Below are positions 36,506 to 45,194 of a stretch of 51,009 bases of DNA, one piece after another. The DNA is from an uncultured Prevotellaceae bacterium (GTDB lineage Bacteria > Bacteroidota > Bacteroidia > Bacteroidales > Bacteroidaceae). The stretch is from NCBI GenBank assembly GCA_900315075.1, contig OMXV01000030.1, positions 1 through 51,009 on the forward strand. The letters run 5' to 3'. Each line of letters begins with the position of its first letter. The first letter of the stretch is position 1. A program made the translations under genes and the position numbers. The notes under the pieces were generated by a model. It worked only from the letters and a program-made list of their open reading frames with translations. It did not search any database and was not told the origin of the DNA.

Positions 36506-37474
36506 ATGCGTATCACTTGGATAGACACCATCCGTGGAATCTCGATGATGGCCATCCTATTATTCCACACCGAGGTATATTATACTGGTCAGGGACTCAT
36601 ACCTTATCACCTCTATGTCACCAATGCGTTGATAGCCTTTTTCTTTGTTTCAGGGTATCTTTTCCATCATCCTGACAATGCTTTTTCCATCCGTCATAAA
36701 TTGACTACCATACTACGAAAATTAGTCATTCCATATTTCATTTTTACTATTATTTTAGCCATTCCAAAAGCCATGGTACATGATGACATGTCTTTCACCG
36801 ATGTTTTTATGTCCATTCTTACAGGAAAAGCTTCCTGGTTTGTAGCTACTTTAATAATAGCAGAAATTGTATTTGCAGCGATTATTTACTATTTTCAACA
36901 CTTAAAAGAACCGACCGTTTTTATCCTCTCTACCCTACCCTATTTACTCATTGCAGCAGCTTATCATTTTCTATCATCAGAGACTCTGGTTTCCTGTAAT
37001 CTCTGGTGTTGGCAGAATGCACTACTCATACTACCATTCCTATATATGGGGTATTATTTGAGAAGAAACAAACACCTATTCGATACAATCACTTCAAAAA
37101 AAGCAATCCTTTTTTTATTTGTTGGAGTAATAATACTGAAATATTGGGAACATCAACACCAACTCTTCCTCACGATGGAACCAATTATTGTCACTTCTTT
37201 CTTTATTTTGCTACTCGACGGTATAATAACCACTCTGTTTTTGATAGCAATATGCAGAATCATACCGGATATTTCACCCATCACATGGACTGGTAAACAT
37301 TCCTTGGTATATTACTTTTTCTGTGGTGCCGTACCCACTGCTATCAGTATGGGACTTCTGAAAGTTGGTTTCATCTACGATGGGCAATATTGGCACATCT
37401 TAGTGGCATTCCTTTTGGTCTATCTCCTCTCTACTTTTATCACATGGGGAGTGTATAAGGTTATAAGGTTGTGA
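36506..37474 (+). CDS. Acyltransferase 3 family membrane protein
   Basis: A 322-residue integral membrane protein with about ten transmembrane segments. The N-terminal RITWIDTIRGISMMAILLFH (2-21) holds the family Arg and His (R10 and H21), which are needed for acyl transfer in OafA/WecH-type enzymes, and FFFVSGYLFHH (about 44-54) is the second motif. Such enzymes O-acetylate or succinylate sugars of surface polysaccharides. It starts 15 bases after porZ. Because PorZ binds A-LPS in Porphyromonas, a role in modifying the anchor glycan is an attractive but unproven idea. Confidence 0.85.
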   Translation: MRITWIDTIRGISMMAILLFHTEVYYTGQGLIPYHLYVTNALIAFFFVSGYLFHHPDNAFSIRHKLTTILRKLVIPYFIFTIILAIPKAMVHDDMSFTDVFMSILTGKASWFVATLIIAEIVFAAIIYYFQHLKEPTVFILSTLPYLLIAAAYHFLSSETLVSCNLWCWQNALLILPFLYMGYYLRRNKHLFDTITSKKAILFLFVGVIILKYWEHQHQLFLTMEPIIVTSFFILLLDGIITTLFLIAICRIIPDISPITWTGKHSLVYYFFCGAVPTAISMGLLKVGFIYDGQYWHILVAFLLVYLLSTFITWGVYKVIRL

Positions 37475-37510
37475 GGTTATGAGGTTATGAGGTTATGAGG
37501 TTGTGAGGTC
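37455..37510. repeat. 10-base tandem repeat, ttatgaggtt units
   Basis: About five units of (t/g)tatgaggtt overlap the last codons of the acyltransferase gene and run to 37510. The array is related to the ataacct units seen at 29075-29180 and 43864-44034. Confidence 0.75.
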
Positions 37511-37529
37511 TAAAAACTCATTAAAAATC

Positions 37530-37560
37530 AAGGCCGAATCCCTTATGAGGACTCGACCTT
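37530..37560 (-). terminator. Intrinsic terminator of the lipoprotein gene
   Basis: AAGGCCGAATCC (37530-37541) and GGACTCGACCTT (37549-37560) pair fully, with G:U pairs, only in the minus-strand RNA, and the stem is followed there by GATTTTTAAT. It lies 27 bases past the stop at 37588. Confidence 0.75.
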
Positions 37561-37587
37561 AATAATATAACAAGTTTTACAGAAGTT

Positions 37588-38085
37588 TTACTTTCCCTTT
37601 ACACCACTCAGCACTGCAAGTACATCGGCGTCATTAGCATCTTCAAGAGAAGAACCTACACGTACAACACCGTCCTTCACCTGAGCGACATAGACAGTCT
37701 TGAAACTCTTCACATTTTTGAAAACTTTCCATGTGATGTCACCGGTAGTGATATCATCGAGGGGAGTCTCAGCATCCTTTGTAACATTCTCAATCCATTT
37801 AGCAATGTCACCCTTTGCTTCTTCTTTGAAGTTCAGTTCAGCACCGTCCTTCTTTACTATCATCTCAGAAGCATATTGCTTTGCCTCCCAAGTAGTAGGA
37901 ACGTCAACAGTGTACCATGCGCGATCTTCTGTCTTGACCTCAACTTGTTCAGCAGCCTTAGCTGTCTCTTCTGTCTGCTCACCTGCTGCAGCTTCCTGAC
38001 CTTCGGTCTTAGCTGTTTTGTCACCACAAGCCACAAATGTCAATGCGGCTACTACCAATGCGAAATTGAAAATAATTTTCTTCAT
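37588..38085 (-). CDS. Small lipoprotein of unknown function
   Basis: A 165-residue predicted lipoprotein. The start at 38085 gives MKKIIFNFALVVAALTFVACG, with a clean signal and lipobox (Cys20); a longer frame from 38163 would put 26 unlikely residues in front of it. After a Lys/Glu/Ala/Thr-rich linker (21-50) comes a compact alpha/beta domain with RAWYTVDVPTTWEAKQYASE (about 55-74) and VKSFKTVYVAQVKDGVVRVG (about 124-143). I do not recognise a named family. It is monocistronic, with its own -7 box and terminator, and its upstream side faces the proposed replication origin. Confidence 0.82.
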   Translation of the reverse strand: MKKIIFNFALVVAALTFVACGDKTAKTEGQEAAAGEQTEETAKAAEQVEVKTEDRAWYTVDVPTTWEAKQYASEMIVKKDGAELNFKEEAKGDIAKWIENVTKDAETPLDDITTGDITWKVFKNVKSFKTVYVAQVKDGVVRVGSSLEDANDADVLAVLSGVKGK

Positions 38086-38160
38086 AATGTTTTTAAAAAA
38101 ATAATAATGTGAATAAATAAAAGTCGGTTTCCACGTGATAACATGGATTGTTTTCGAGTG

Positions 38161-38168
38161 CAAAATTA
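38161..38168 (-). promoter_or_regulatory. -7 box of the lipoprotein gene
   Basis: Minus strand TAATTTTG, a full TAnnTTTG match, 75 bases before the start at 38085. No good TTTG is present at -33; instead the 17-base direct repeats at 38189-38226 lie there. Confidence 0.55.
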
Positions 38169-38188
38169 GTCATTCTAATCTATCATGA

Positions 38189-38680
38189 CTTATCATTTCG
38201 TGAAATAATCTTATCATTTCGTGAAAATACAAGTTTTTTTGAGGTGATAAGGTCATATAAAGGCGAGTTGGTTGTGAAAAAAGCCCTGATAAGTTCAAAT
38301 AATCTGTGGAAAACTGTGTGGAAAACTATCGAGTTTTCCACACACCTCTACCCTACCCTTATGGATTGTGGAAAAATACACAAAAGAACAATGAGATATG
38401 AAAAGATATTCACAGAGATTTCTATTAACTAATTATCCACTATGACTTATCCACCATATTCAAAAAGTGTGGATAACTTCGTAATCTATTGATTAATATA
38501 TGATTATTATCAACACTAATAAGATTGTTTATCCAATTATCAATCAAAACTCCTTTTTCCACTACTTATCCACATTTCCAACCTCCTATCATCATCTTTC
38601 ATTTATTCCTTTTTAAAATTGAAAAATAAAAAAATAAATGATGATGTGTGTGGATTGTTTTGTTTACAACTCTTTTTTCA
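38189..38680. other. Candidate chromosomal replication origin (oriC)
   Basis: About 490 bases without a gene. There are direct repeats of CTTATCATTTCGTGAAA (38189-38205 and 38210-38226). DnaA-box-like 9-mers (consensus TTATNCACA) follow: TGTGGAAAA at 38305, 38317 and 38367; TTTTCCACA at 38334; TTATCCACT at 38433; TTATCCACC at 38447; TGTGGATAA at 38468 (perfect); TTATCAACA at 38507; TTATCCAAT at 38529; TTTTCCACT at 38555; TTATCCACA at 38566 (perfect). An AT-rich tract (about 38595-38645) could be the unwinding element. My hand counts show C exceeding G to the left and G exceeding C to the right on the + strand, as expected at an origin. Confidence 0.72.
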
Positions 38681-38689
38681 TTAACTTTG
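38659..38689 (+). promoter_or_regulatory. Promoter of mutS
   Basis: TTTG (38659-38662), a 19-base spacer and TAACTTTG (38682-38689): a full consensus match. The roughly 95-base leader includes cttacctctcacctct tandem units (38710-38742). Confidence 0.8.
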
Positions 38690-38789
38690 CAAATTGAAAG
38701 ACAGGAATTCTCTTACCTCTCACCTCTCCCCACTTACCACTGAAAGTTGAGAATTTGAAACATGCGAAACTTGAATAAGTAATATATTT

Positions 38790-41417
38790 ATGGCAATGAA
38801 AGACAAGGGACTTACACCGATGATGAAACAGTTTTTTACGCTCAAGGCCCAGCACCCTGATGCATTGATGCTGTTTCGTTGTGGTGACTTCTATGAAACC
38901 TATTGTGAGGATGCGGTAGCAGCCGCAAAAATACTCGGTATCACACTCACCAAACGTAATAATGGTGGAAGCACTGGTACTACCGAGATGGCAGGTTTTC
39001 CGCACCATGCCCTTGATACCTATTTGCCTAAATTGATTCGTGCCGGACGGCGTGTGGCCATTTGTGACCAGTTGGAAGATCCCAAACTGACAAAGAAACT
39101 TGTCAAACGCGGGATTACCGAATTGGTGACCCCTGGTGTGGCCATGAGCGACAATGTGCTGAATTATAAAGAGAATAATTTCTTGGCTGCAGTGCATTTC
39201 GGTAAGACCTCGTGTGGTGTGGCTTTCTTAGATATTTCTACGGGTGAGTTTCTCACTGGTCAGGGGACATACGACTATGTGGAAAAACTGATAGGTAATT
39301 TTCAACCCAAGGAAGTGCTTTATGATAGGTCGAAGAAGCAGGAATTTGAACGCTATTTCGGCACCAAACTATGTATCTTTGAACTGGATGACTGGGTATT
39401 TACCGAACAGACTGCCCGGCAGAAACTACTGAAGCATTTCCAGACCAAGAGTCTGAAGGGTTTTGGTGTTGACCATCTGAAAAATGGTGTGGTAGCCTCT
39501 GGAGCCATCTTGCAATATCTTGAACTGACACAGCATACCCAACTTTCACATGTCACTTCTCTATCTCGTATTGAGGAAGAGAAATATGTGAGACTGGACA
39601 AATTCACTATCCGCTCACTTGAACTGACTGATACGATGCAGGACGAGGGGTCGTCGCTCATCAGTGTAATCGACCATACGATTACGCCGATGGGTAGCCG
39701 TATGCTGCGTCGATGGGTGGTCTTCCCACTAAAAGATGAGAAACCTATCAATGAGCGTTTGGATATCGTAGATTATTTCTTCCGACATCCCGATTTCCGT
39801 CAATGTATAGAAAACCAATTGCATCTGATTGGTGATTTGGAGCGCATCGTTTCAAAAGTGTCCACTGGGCGTGTGTCACCGCGTGAGATGATGCAGTTGA
39901 AGGTAGCCTTACAGGCGATAGAGCCGATAAAAAACGTCTGTATGAGTGCCGAGGATGAGGTGTTGCAACGTATCGGCGAACAGTTGAATCTCTGTAAGTC
40001 GATTCGCGACCGTATCGAGCGTGAAATACAGCCCGACCCTCCACTTATGGTCAACAAAGGCAATGTCATACGCAATGGTGTGAGTAGCGAACTGGATGAA
40101 CTGCGTAGCATAGCCTATAGTGGCAAGGATTACCTGCTGAAAATTCAGCAGCGTGAGAGCGAAATCACTGGTATCGCTTCCTTGAAAATCGGCTATAATA
40201 ATGTTTTTGGCTATTATCTGGAAGTTCGCAATACTTATAAGGATAAAGTGCCTGCAGAGTGGGTTAGGAAACAGACATTGGCACAGGCCGAACGGTACAT
40301 CACTCAGGAACTGAAAGAATATGAGGAGAAAATACTTGGTGCAGAGGATAAGATTCTTTCCTTGGAGACACAGTTGTTTAATAATCTGATAGTGGCAGTT
40401 CAGGATTTCATCCCTGCCATTCAGGTGAATGCTGCTTTGTTGGCGCGTATTGACTGTCTGCTATCCTTTGCCATCGCTGCCGAGGAAAACCGCTATATAC
40501 GTCCTGTCATAGATACTTCAGAAGTGATAGACATCTCTCAGGGCAGGCATCCTGTGATAGAGACACAACTGCCCTTAGATGAACGTTACGTGCCCAATGA
40601 TATCTATCTGGATAATGAGCGGCAACAAATCATCATTATCACGGGCCCTAATATGGCTGGTAAATCGGCGCTGTTGCGTCAAACAGCTTTGATAGTACTA
40701 ATGGCCCAAATAGGTTGCTTCGTGCCCGCAGAACGCGCTAAAATCGGTCTGGTGGACAAAATATTCACTCGTGTGGGTGCTTCAGACAATATTTCGTTGG
40801 GTGAATCCACTTTTATGGTGGAAATGACCGAGGCTGCCAATATTCTGAATAATGCTACACGACACTCCTTGATTTTGTTTGATGAATTGGGTCGTGGTAC
40901 TTCTACATACGATGGTATTTCCATTGCCTGGGCTATTGTGGAGTACTTGCATGAAAACGAGCGTACGAGAGCCCGTACGCTGTTTGCCACGCACTATCAT
41001 GAATTGAATGAGATGGAAAAGAATTTCTCTCGAATCAAAAATTTCAATGTCAGTGTGAAGGAGGTGGACAATAAGGTGATTTTCTTGCGTAAACTTGAGA
41101 AAGGCGGTTCGGAACACTCTTTCGGTATTCATGTGGCAGAAATTGCTGGTATGCCCAAGAGTATCGTGAAACGTGCCAAAGTTATCCTCAAACAGCTTGA
41201 AAATGACAATAGCACGGTAGGTACTGTTGGAAAACCTACAGCACAGGCGCTGAACCAGTCGCGTGAGGGTATGCAACTGAGTTTCTTCCAATTAGACGAC
41301 CCAGTGTTGTGTCAGGTACGCGACGAAATCTTAGGCCTCGACATCAATAACCTTACTCCTGTCGAAGCCCTCAACAAACTCAATGAAATCAAAAAAATAG
41401 TGAGTGGGAAGAGTTAA
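38790..41417 (+). CDS. mutS: DNA mismatch repair protein MutS
   Basis: Recognises base mismatches and recruits MutL. The 875 residues have the mismatch-binding domain I with the Phe-x-Glu element ([10 protein letters not shown], about 28-37), followed by connector, lever and clamp domains, and the ATPase domain with Walker A GPNMAGKS (619-626), the Walker B region ([12 protein letters not shown], about 698-709) and HYHELNEME (about 737-745). Codons end in T and G far more often than in the genes to the left, in line with a change of replication strand at about 38.4 kb. It faces away from the proposed origin. No mutL is in the window. Confidence 0.97.
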   Translation: MAMKDKGLTPMMKQFFTLKAQHPDALMLFRCGDFYETYCEDAVAAAKILGITLTKRNNGGSTGTTEMAGFPHHALDTYLPKLIRAGRRVAICDQLEDPKLTKKLVKRGITELVTPGVAMSDNVLNYKENNFLAAVHFGKTSCGVAFLDISTGEFLTGQGTYDYVEKLIGNFQPKEVLYDRSKKQEFERYFGTKLCIFELDDWVFTEQTARQKLLKHFQTKSLKGFGVDHLKNGVVASGAILQYLELTQHTQLSHVTSLSRIEEEKYVRLDKFTIRSLELTDTMQDEGSSLISVIDHTITPMGSRMLRRWVVFPLKDEKPINERLDIVDYFFRHPDFRQCIENQLHLIGDLERIVSKVSTGRVSPREMMQLKVALQAIEPIKNVCMSAEDEVLQRIGEQLNLCKSIRDRIEREIQPDPPLMVNKGNVIRNGVSSELDELRSIAYSGKDYLLKIQQRESEITGIASLKIGYNNVFGYYLEVRNTYKDKVPAEWVRKQTLAQAERYITQELKEYEEKILGAEDKILSLETQLFNNLIVAVQDFIPAIQVNAALLARIDCLLSFAIAAEENRYIRPVIDTSEVIDISQGRHPVIETQLPLDERYVPNDIYLDNERQQIIIITGPNMAGKSALLRQTALIVLMAQIGCFVPAERAKIGLVDKIFTRVGASDNISLGESTFMVEMTEAANILNNATRHSLILFDELGRGTSTYDGISIAWAIVEYLHENERTRARTLFATHYHELNEMEKNFSRIKNFNVSVKEVDNKVIFLRKLEKGGSEHSFGIHVAEIAGMPKSIVKRAKVILKQLENDNSTVGTVGKPTAQALNQSREGMQLSFFQLDDPVLCQVRDEILGLDINNLTPVEALNKLNEIKKIVSGKS

Positions 41418-41496
41418 TGTGAGTTTTTCCTAAAATCCGCAACTTAGCAGTAACATAAGTTGAGTGAATGCGATACTTCAATCTAAATTTAATAAT

Positions 41497-42495
41497 ATGA
41501 TACAAAGCAATAAATCAAAAAGATTGGCATTTTGGCTGTTTGCCGGGCTGGCGGGTTTAATCCTACTATCTGCATGCAGCAAAGATGATGATAACGATGG
41601 CGATGAATCTTTCTTTGGAATTTCGTTGACAGACTGGCCACTAACAGACTGTTCGACAAGCACGCGTCCTGTTCGGGATCTTGTGGCCTATAAGTTACTT
41701 GATGTGCCTTACAAGTGGGAAGTGGATTGGTTGAGTGGAACGACCTATATCATTCAACCTGACTTTTATGGGCCGACATCATCTTTTTCTTATAATGATT
41801 ATCTCGCCAAGAACCTCTGCAGTGGCACACACGGAGCCTATACGAATCTCATTGAGGGCAAGAGCGACGTCATCATTGCGAGCCGCGATATATCCAGAAA
41901 TGAAAAGGCAACGGCAGAGTCCTTAGGCGTAGAACTGGAAACGGCTCCACTTGCCATCGATGCATTGGTGTTCATTGTCAACCCTAATAATCCTGTCAAG
42001 AACCTGACTTCGGAACAGGTACGAAAGATTTATACCGGTGAGATAACCAACTGGAAGGAGGTTGGTGGTGTTGACCATGCTATTACTCCATATATCCGTG
42101 ATGCGGATTCTGGGAGTCAGGAGAAGATGGAGACGCTGGTCATGAATGGCCTGAATATGATTGACGGAACCTATATGCCAGAAATCATCGGTTCACAGAT
42201 GGTCTCTCCTTACATGCAACTTGAAGAAAATGAATATGGTATCGGCTACACGCCATTCTTCTACTGCACGGCAATGGTCCGCGATTTGTTAATGGTAAAA
42301 ATGCTTTCTATCGACAACGTGGCCCCCAGCAAAGAATCGCTTAGGAAAAACAAGTATCCCTTCGTTTCAAGCATATATGCTGCAATCCGCAAGTCGGAAA
42401 GCCATGAGAGTATGGCGTACAAACTCTATCAATTCCTTTTTACTAAAAGAGGCGCAGAAATGATTGACGAGAGTGGGTATATAGCAATTAGGTGA
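41497..42495 (+). CDS. PstS-like (phosphate-type) substrate-binding lipoprotein
   Basis: A 332-residue predicted lipoprotein from the start at 41497, whose signal ends LAGLILLSAC; a start 33 bases earlier is possible. After an acidic linker (KDDDNDGDE) comes a periplasmic-binding fold of the PBP-like-2 type, with GTHGAYTNLIEGKSDVIIASRD, APLAIDALVFIVNPNNPV and LTSEQVRKIYTGEITNWKEVGG, the last being the hallmark of PstS/SphX-type phosphate-binding proteins. No permease or ATPase gene follows, so it may be an orphan sensor or scavenging protein. Ligand identity is inferred. Confidence 0.85.
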   Translation: MIQSNKSKRLAFWLFAGLAGLILLSACSKDDDNDGDESFFGISLTDWPLTDCSTSTRPVRDLVAYKLLDVPYKWEVDWLSGTTYIIQPDFYGPTSSFSYNDYLAKNLCSGTHGAYTNLIEGKSDVIIASRDISRNEKATAESLGVELETAPLAIDALVFIVNPNNPVKNLTSEQVRKIYTGEITNWKEVGGVDHAITPYIRDADSGSQEKMETLVMNGLNMIDGTYMPEIIGSQMVSPYMQLEENEYGIGYTPFFYCTAMVRDLLMVKMLSIDNVAPSKESLRKNKYPFVSSIYAAIRKSESHESMAYKLYQFLFTKRGAEMIDESGYIAIR

Positions 42496-42539
42496 CATCA
42501 TTCAGAAAACAAAGTTCACCCATACTTCGCACAATAGGC

Positions 42540-42776
42540 CCACTTGAAAAAGTGATTAGTCGTAGGGACATACCCCGTGTATGTCCGAAAACATAATTTG
42601 TACTCGCCAACAATCCTTTAAATGAGGGTGTGTCAAAATGAAGATTTTCACTATTGACATTTACAATTAACTGTCATTATGGCGGCCTGCTTCCTCACAA
42701 TCTGTATGTTGTGATTTCATGTTTTATCATTTTGACACACCCTCATTGAAATACCAGCAGTGATTTTTTCAAGTGG
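42540..42776. mobile_element. Nested MITE-like inverted-repeat elements
   Basis: An inner element of 127 bases (42621-42747) has perfect 21-base inverted ends beginning AATGAGGGTGTGTCAAAATG and no coding capacity. It is nested inside a second inverted pair, CCACTTGAAAAA (42540-42551) and TTTTTCAAGTGG (42765-42776). Between them on the left is a hairpin GGACATAC/GTATGTCC (42567-42586). I saw no convincing target-site duplication. Inverted ends of this kind suggest non-autonomous transposon derivatives, but the parent element is not in the window. Confidence 0.65.
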
Positions 42777-42820
42777 ACTCAATTTTAGCTTCGCTGATTT
42801 TTGTCACGACTCGGCATAGT

Positions 42821-42834
42821 TCAAACAAGTTTGA
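42821..42834. repeat. Palindrome in a degenerate R1-like element
   Basis: TCAAACAAGTTTGA is self-complementary around AA and is flanked by 'agcttcgctga...gactcgg' and 'ctctgctctcgctgctcc', the layout of R1 with altered boxes (about 42787-42853). Then come gaattcaatcttcaa-type units up to the lgt stop. Confidence 0.4.
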
Positions 42835-42890
42835 CTCTGCTCTCGCTGCTCCAAAAATTCAATCTTCAATTTTCAATCTTCAATTGACTT

Positions 42891-43745
42891 CTACTCTTTT
42901 ATTTCTTTCTTTTTCCGACTTGCTCTCAGCATACAGATGACACCGATGATGACAAATGGTATGCTCAGCAACTGTCCCATATCTAATGGCAATGAGTTTT
43001 CGAAATCCACCTGATTGATTTTGGTGAACTCGATGAAAAACCTTGCCGTGAATATCAATGTGAGACAGAGTCCGAAGAAAAAGCCAGTACCTACTTTCTC
43101 TGAATTCTTACGGTATAGATACCATCCGATGAAAAAGAAAATAAGATAGGCGATAGCCTCATAAAGCTGACCAGGATGACGGGGATCTGTAGCTAATGAG
43201 GGTTCTGCATTCTGGAAGATAAAAGCCCAAGGCACATCGGTTACTTTTCCGATAATCTCTGAGTTAAATAGATTACCCAAACGGATAAAACAGGCGGTGA
43301 TGGGTGTGGCAATAGCGATATTGTCGAGCACAGTCCAGAGACTGACATGTGTTCGACGATAATAGATATACAATGCCAACATCAGTCCCAATGTGCCACC
43401 ATGGGAAGCCAATCCAGCATAACCCGTAAATTCCCATGAACCATTGGCAATTTTGAATGGCAAGAACATTTCAAGTACATGCTGCCAACTGCTGAGGTAA
43501 TATTGTGGCTCATAGAATAAACAATGTCCTAAACGAGCACCAATTAATATACCAAGAAAACAATATATGAACAGAGGGTCAAAATACTCATCCTTGATTT
43601 TTTGGTCTTTATAGAGTTTCTTTACTATAAAAAATGCCAATACCAAACCTATCAACCAGCATAACGAATACCATCGTATGCTAAAACTTCCAATACTGAA
43701 AGCTATTTCACTGGGTTTCCAAGTAATATATAATAGGGTGTTCAT
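42891..43745 (-). CDS. lgt: Prolipoprotein diacylglyceryl transferase
   Basis: Inner-membrane enzyme that transfers diacylglycerol from phosphatidylglycerol to the lipobox cysteine of prolipoproteins. The start at 43745 gives [19 protein letters not shown] and 284 residues; a longer frame from 43799 adds an unlikely 18-residue leader. Seven membrane segments fit the family. The signature [10 protein letters not shown] (about 113-122) with catalytic His, [12 protein letters not shown] (about 155-166) with the essential Arg and Asn, and [10 protein letters not shown] (about 188-197) are intact. The many lipoproteins in this window depend on it. Confidence 0.95.
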   Translation of the reverse strand: MNTLLYITWKPSEIAFSIGSFSIRWYSLCWLIGLVLAFFIVKKLYKDQKIKDEYFDPLFIYCFLGILIGARLGHCLFYEPQYYLSSWQHVLEMFLPFKIANGSWEFTGYAGLASHGGTLGLMLALYIYYRRTHVSLWTVLDNIAIATPITACFIRLGNLFNSEIIGKVTDVPWAFIFQNAEPSLATDPRHPGQLYEAIAYLIFFFIGWYLYRKNSEKVGTGFFFGLCLTLIFTARFFIEFTKINQVDFENSLPLDMGQLLSIPFVIIGVICMLRASRKKKEIKE

Positions 43746-43863
43746 TTTTATTGTTGACGAGTTAATGAATAAACAAGTTGACAAGATATTTTTTGACAAG
43801 TAAACAAGATGACAAGGTATGGGATTCTTTTGCTCTTATAACATTATGACCTCATATATCACT

Positions 43864-44023
43864 TCATAACCTGCAAGCGTAGCGACCTTATAACCTCATA
43901 ACCTGCAAGCGAAGCGACCTCATGACCTCATAACCTGCAAGCGAAGCGACCTCATAACCTCATAACCTGCAAGCGTAGCGACCTTATAACCTCATAACCT
44001 GCAAGCGAAGCGACCTTATAACC
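43864..44023. repeat. 32-base tandem repeat, 5 copies
   Basis: Five copies of a 32-base unit starting tcataacctgcaagcg(a/t)agcgacc, at 43864, 43896, 43928, 43960 and 43992, between lgt and ychF. Units differ at two or three positions. There are no unique spacers, so it is not a CRISPR array. It lies upstream of the lgt start and 12 bases downstream of the ychF stop. Confidence 0.9.
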
Positions 44024-44034
44024 TCATAACCTTA

Positions 44035-45135
44035 TCAAACATTAAACCTAAAATGCATGATGTCACCATCTTGTACGACATAGTCTTTTCCTTCTATTCC
44101 CATTTTTCCAGCTTCACGTACGGCAGCCTCTGAGCCCAAAGAGATATAATCATCGTATTTGATGACTTCAGCACGGATAAAGCCTTTCTCAAAGTCGGAG
44201 TGGATGACACCGGCACACTGTGGTGCTTTCCAACCACGGCGATAGGTCCATGCCTTAACTTCCATCTCACCGGCAGTGATGAATGTCTGTAAATTGAGCA
44301 GTGAATAGGCTTTCTTAATGAGTCTGTTGACACCACTTTCCTCCAGTCCTAATTCATCAAGGAACATCTGCTTGTCTTCATAACTATCAAAAGCTGCGAT
44401 GTCTTCCTCTATCTTTGCAGCGATGACCAGCACTTCAGCACCTTCCTCTTTGGCCACCTCCTCTACCCTACTGGAATATTCGTTACCATCGCGGGCACTT
44501 GACTCATCTACGTTGCAAACGTAGAGCACTGGTTTGGCAGTGAGCAGGAAGAGATTATGTGCCACGTCTTGCTCCTCTTTGCTATCAAAACTCACAATAC
44601 GGGCATTTTGACCCTTTTCGAGCACTTCTTTATAAGCATCGAGAACCTTTACTTCCAGTTTAGCGTCTTTATTCCCGGCTGCAGCTGCTTTCTGCTGTTT
44701 GGCCAAGCGCGACTCTATGGTCTCTAAGTCTTTTAACTGTAGTTCGGTATCAATAATTTCCTTGTCGCGGATAGGGTCGATGGTACCATCCACATGCACA
44801 ATATTGTCGTCGTCGAAACAGCGGAGCACATGGATAATGGCATCTGTCTCACGGATATTTCCAAGGAATTTATTTCCAAGTCCCTCACCTTTTGAGGCTC
44901 CTTTTACCAGTCCGGCAATATCTACTATCTCGCAGGTTGCTGGTACTATGCGACCTGGATGCACAATTTCTGCTAACTTTGTCAGTCTGTCATCAGGAAC
45001 GGTGATGACACCAACATTGGGTTCGATAGTACAAAAAGGAAAATTTGCTGCCTGTGCCTTGGCACTGGAAAGACAATTAAACAAAGTGGATTTACCTACA
45101 TTGGGCAATCCTACAATACCACATTTTAATGACAT
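44035..45135 (-). CDS. ychF: Redox-regulated ATPase YchF (Obg family)
   Basis: Universal Obg-like P-loop protein that prefers ATP and binds ribosomes. The 366 residues show G1 GLPNVGKST (8-16), G3 DIAGLVKGASKGEGLGNKFL (about 74-93) and the altered G4 NVDE (about 204-207) that explains the adenine preference. A coiled-coil domain (about 130-180) and a C-terminal TGS domain (about 280-366, ending GDIMHFRFNV) complete it. Its promoter is built from a dispersed repeat unit (45164-45194). Confidence 0.96.
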   Translation of the reverse strand: MSLKCGIVGLPNVGKSTLFNCLSSAKAQAANFPFCTIEPNVGVITVPDDRLTKLAEIVHPGRIVPATCEIVDIAGLVKGASKGEGLGNKFLGNIRETDAIIHVLRCFDDDNIVHVDGTIDPIRDKEIIDTELQLKDLETIESRLAKQQKAAAAGNKDAKLEVKVLDAYKEVLEKGQNARIVSFDSKEEQDVAHNLFLLTAKPVLYVCNVDESSARDGNEYSSRVEEVAKEEGAEVLVIAAKIEEDIAAFDSYEDKQMFLDELGLEESGVNRLIKKAYSLLNLQTFITAGEMEVKAWTYRRGWKAPQCAGVIHSDFEKGFIRAEVIKYDDYISLGSEAAVREAGKMGIEGKDYVVQDGDIMHFRFNV

Positions 45136-45163
45136 GTTATTCTATCAACATTAATTATTGCTG

Positions 45164-45194
45164 CAAAGATAGTGCAAGGTGAGCGAAATACAAA
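45164..45194 (-). promoter_or_regulatory. Promoter of ychF inside a repeat unit
   Basis: On the minus strand TTTG (45191-45194), a 19-base spacer and TATCTTTG (45164-45171), 29 bases before the start. Both boxes belong to the first unit of the R2 repeat array. Confidence 0.8.

Noticed and set aside
43864-44034. Possible CRISPR array (regular 32-base repeats)
   Set aside because: Units are directly adjacent with no unique spacers, and no cas genes are present.
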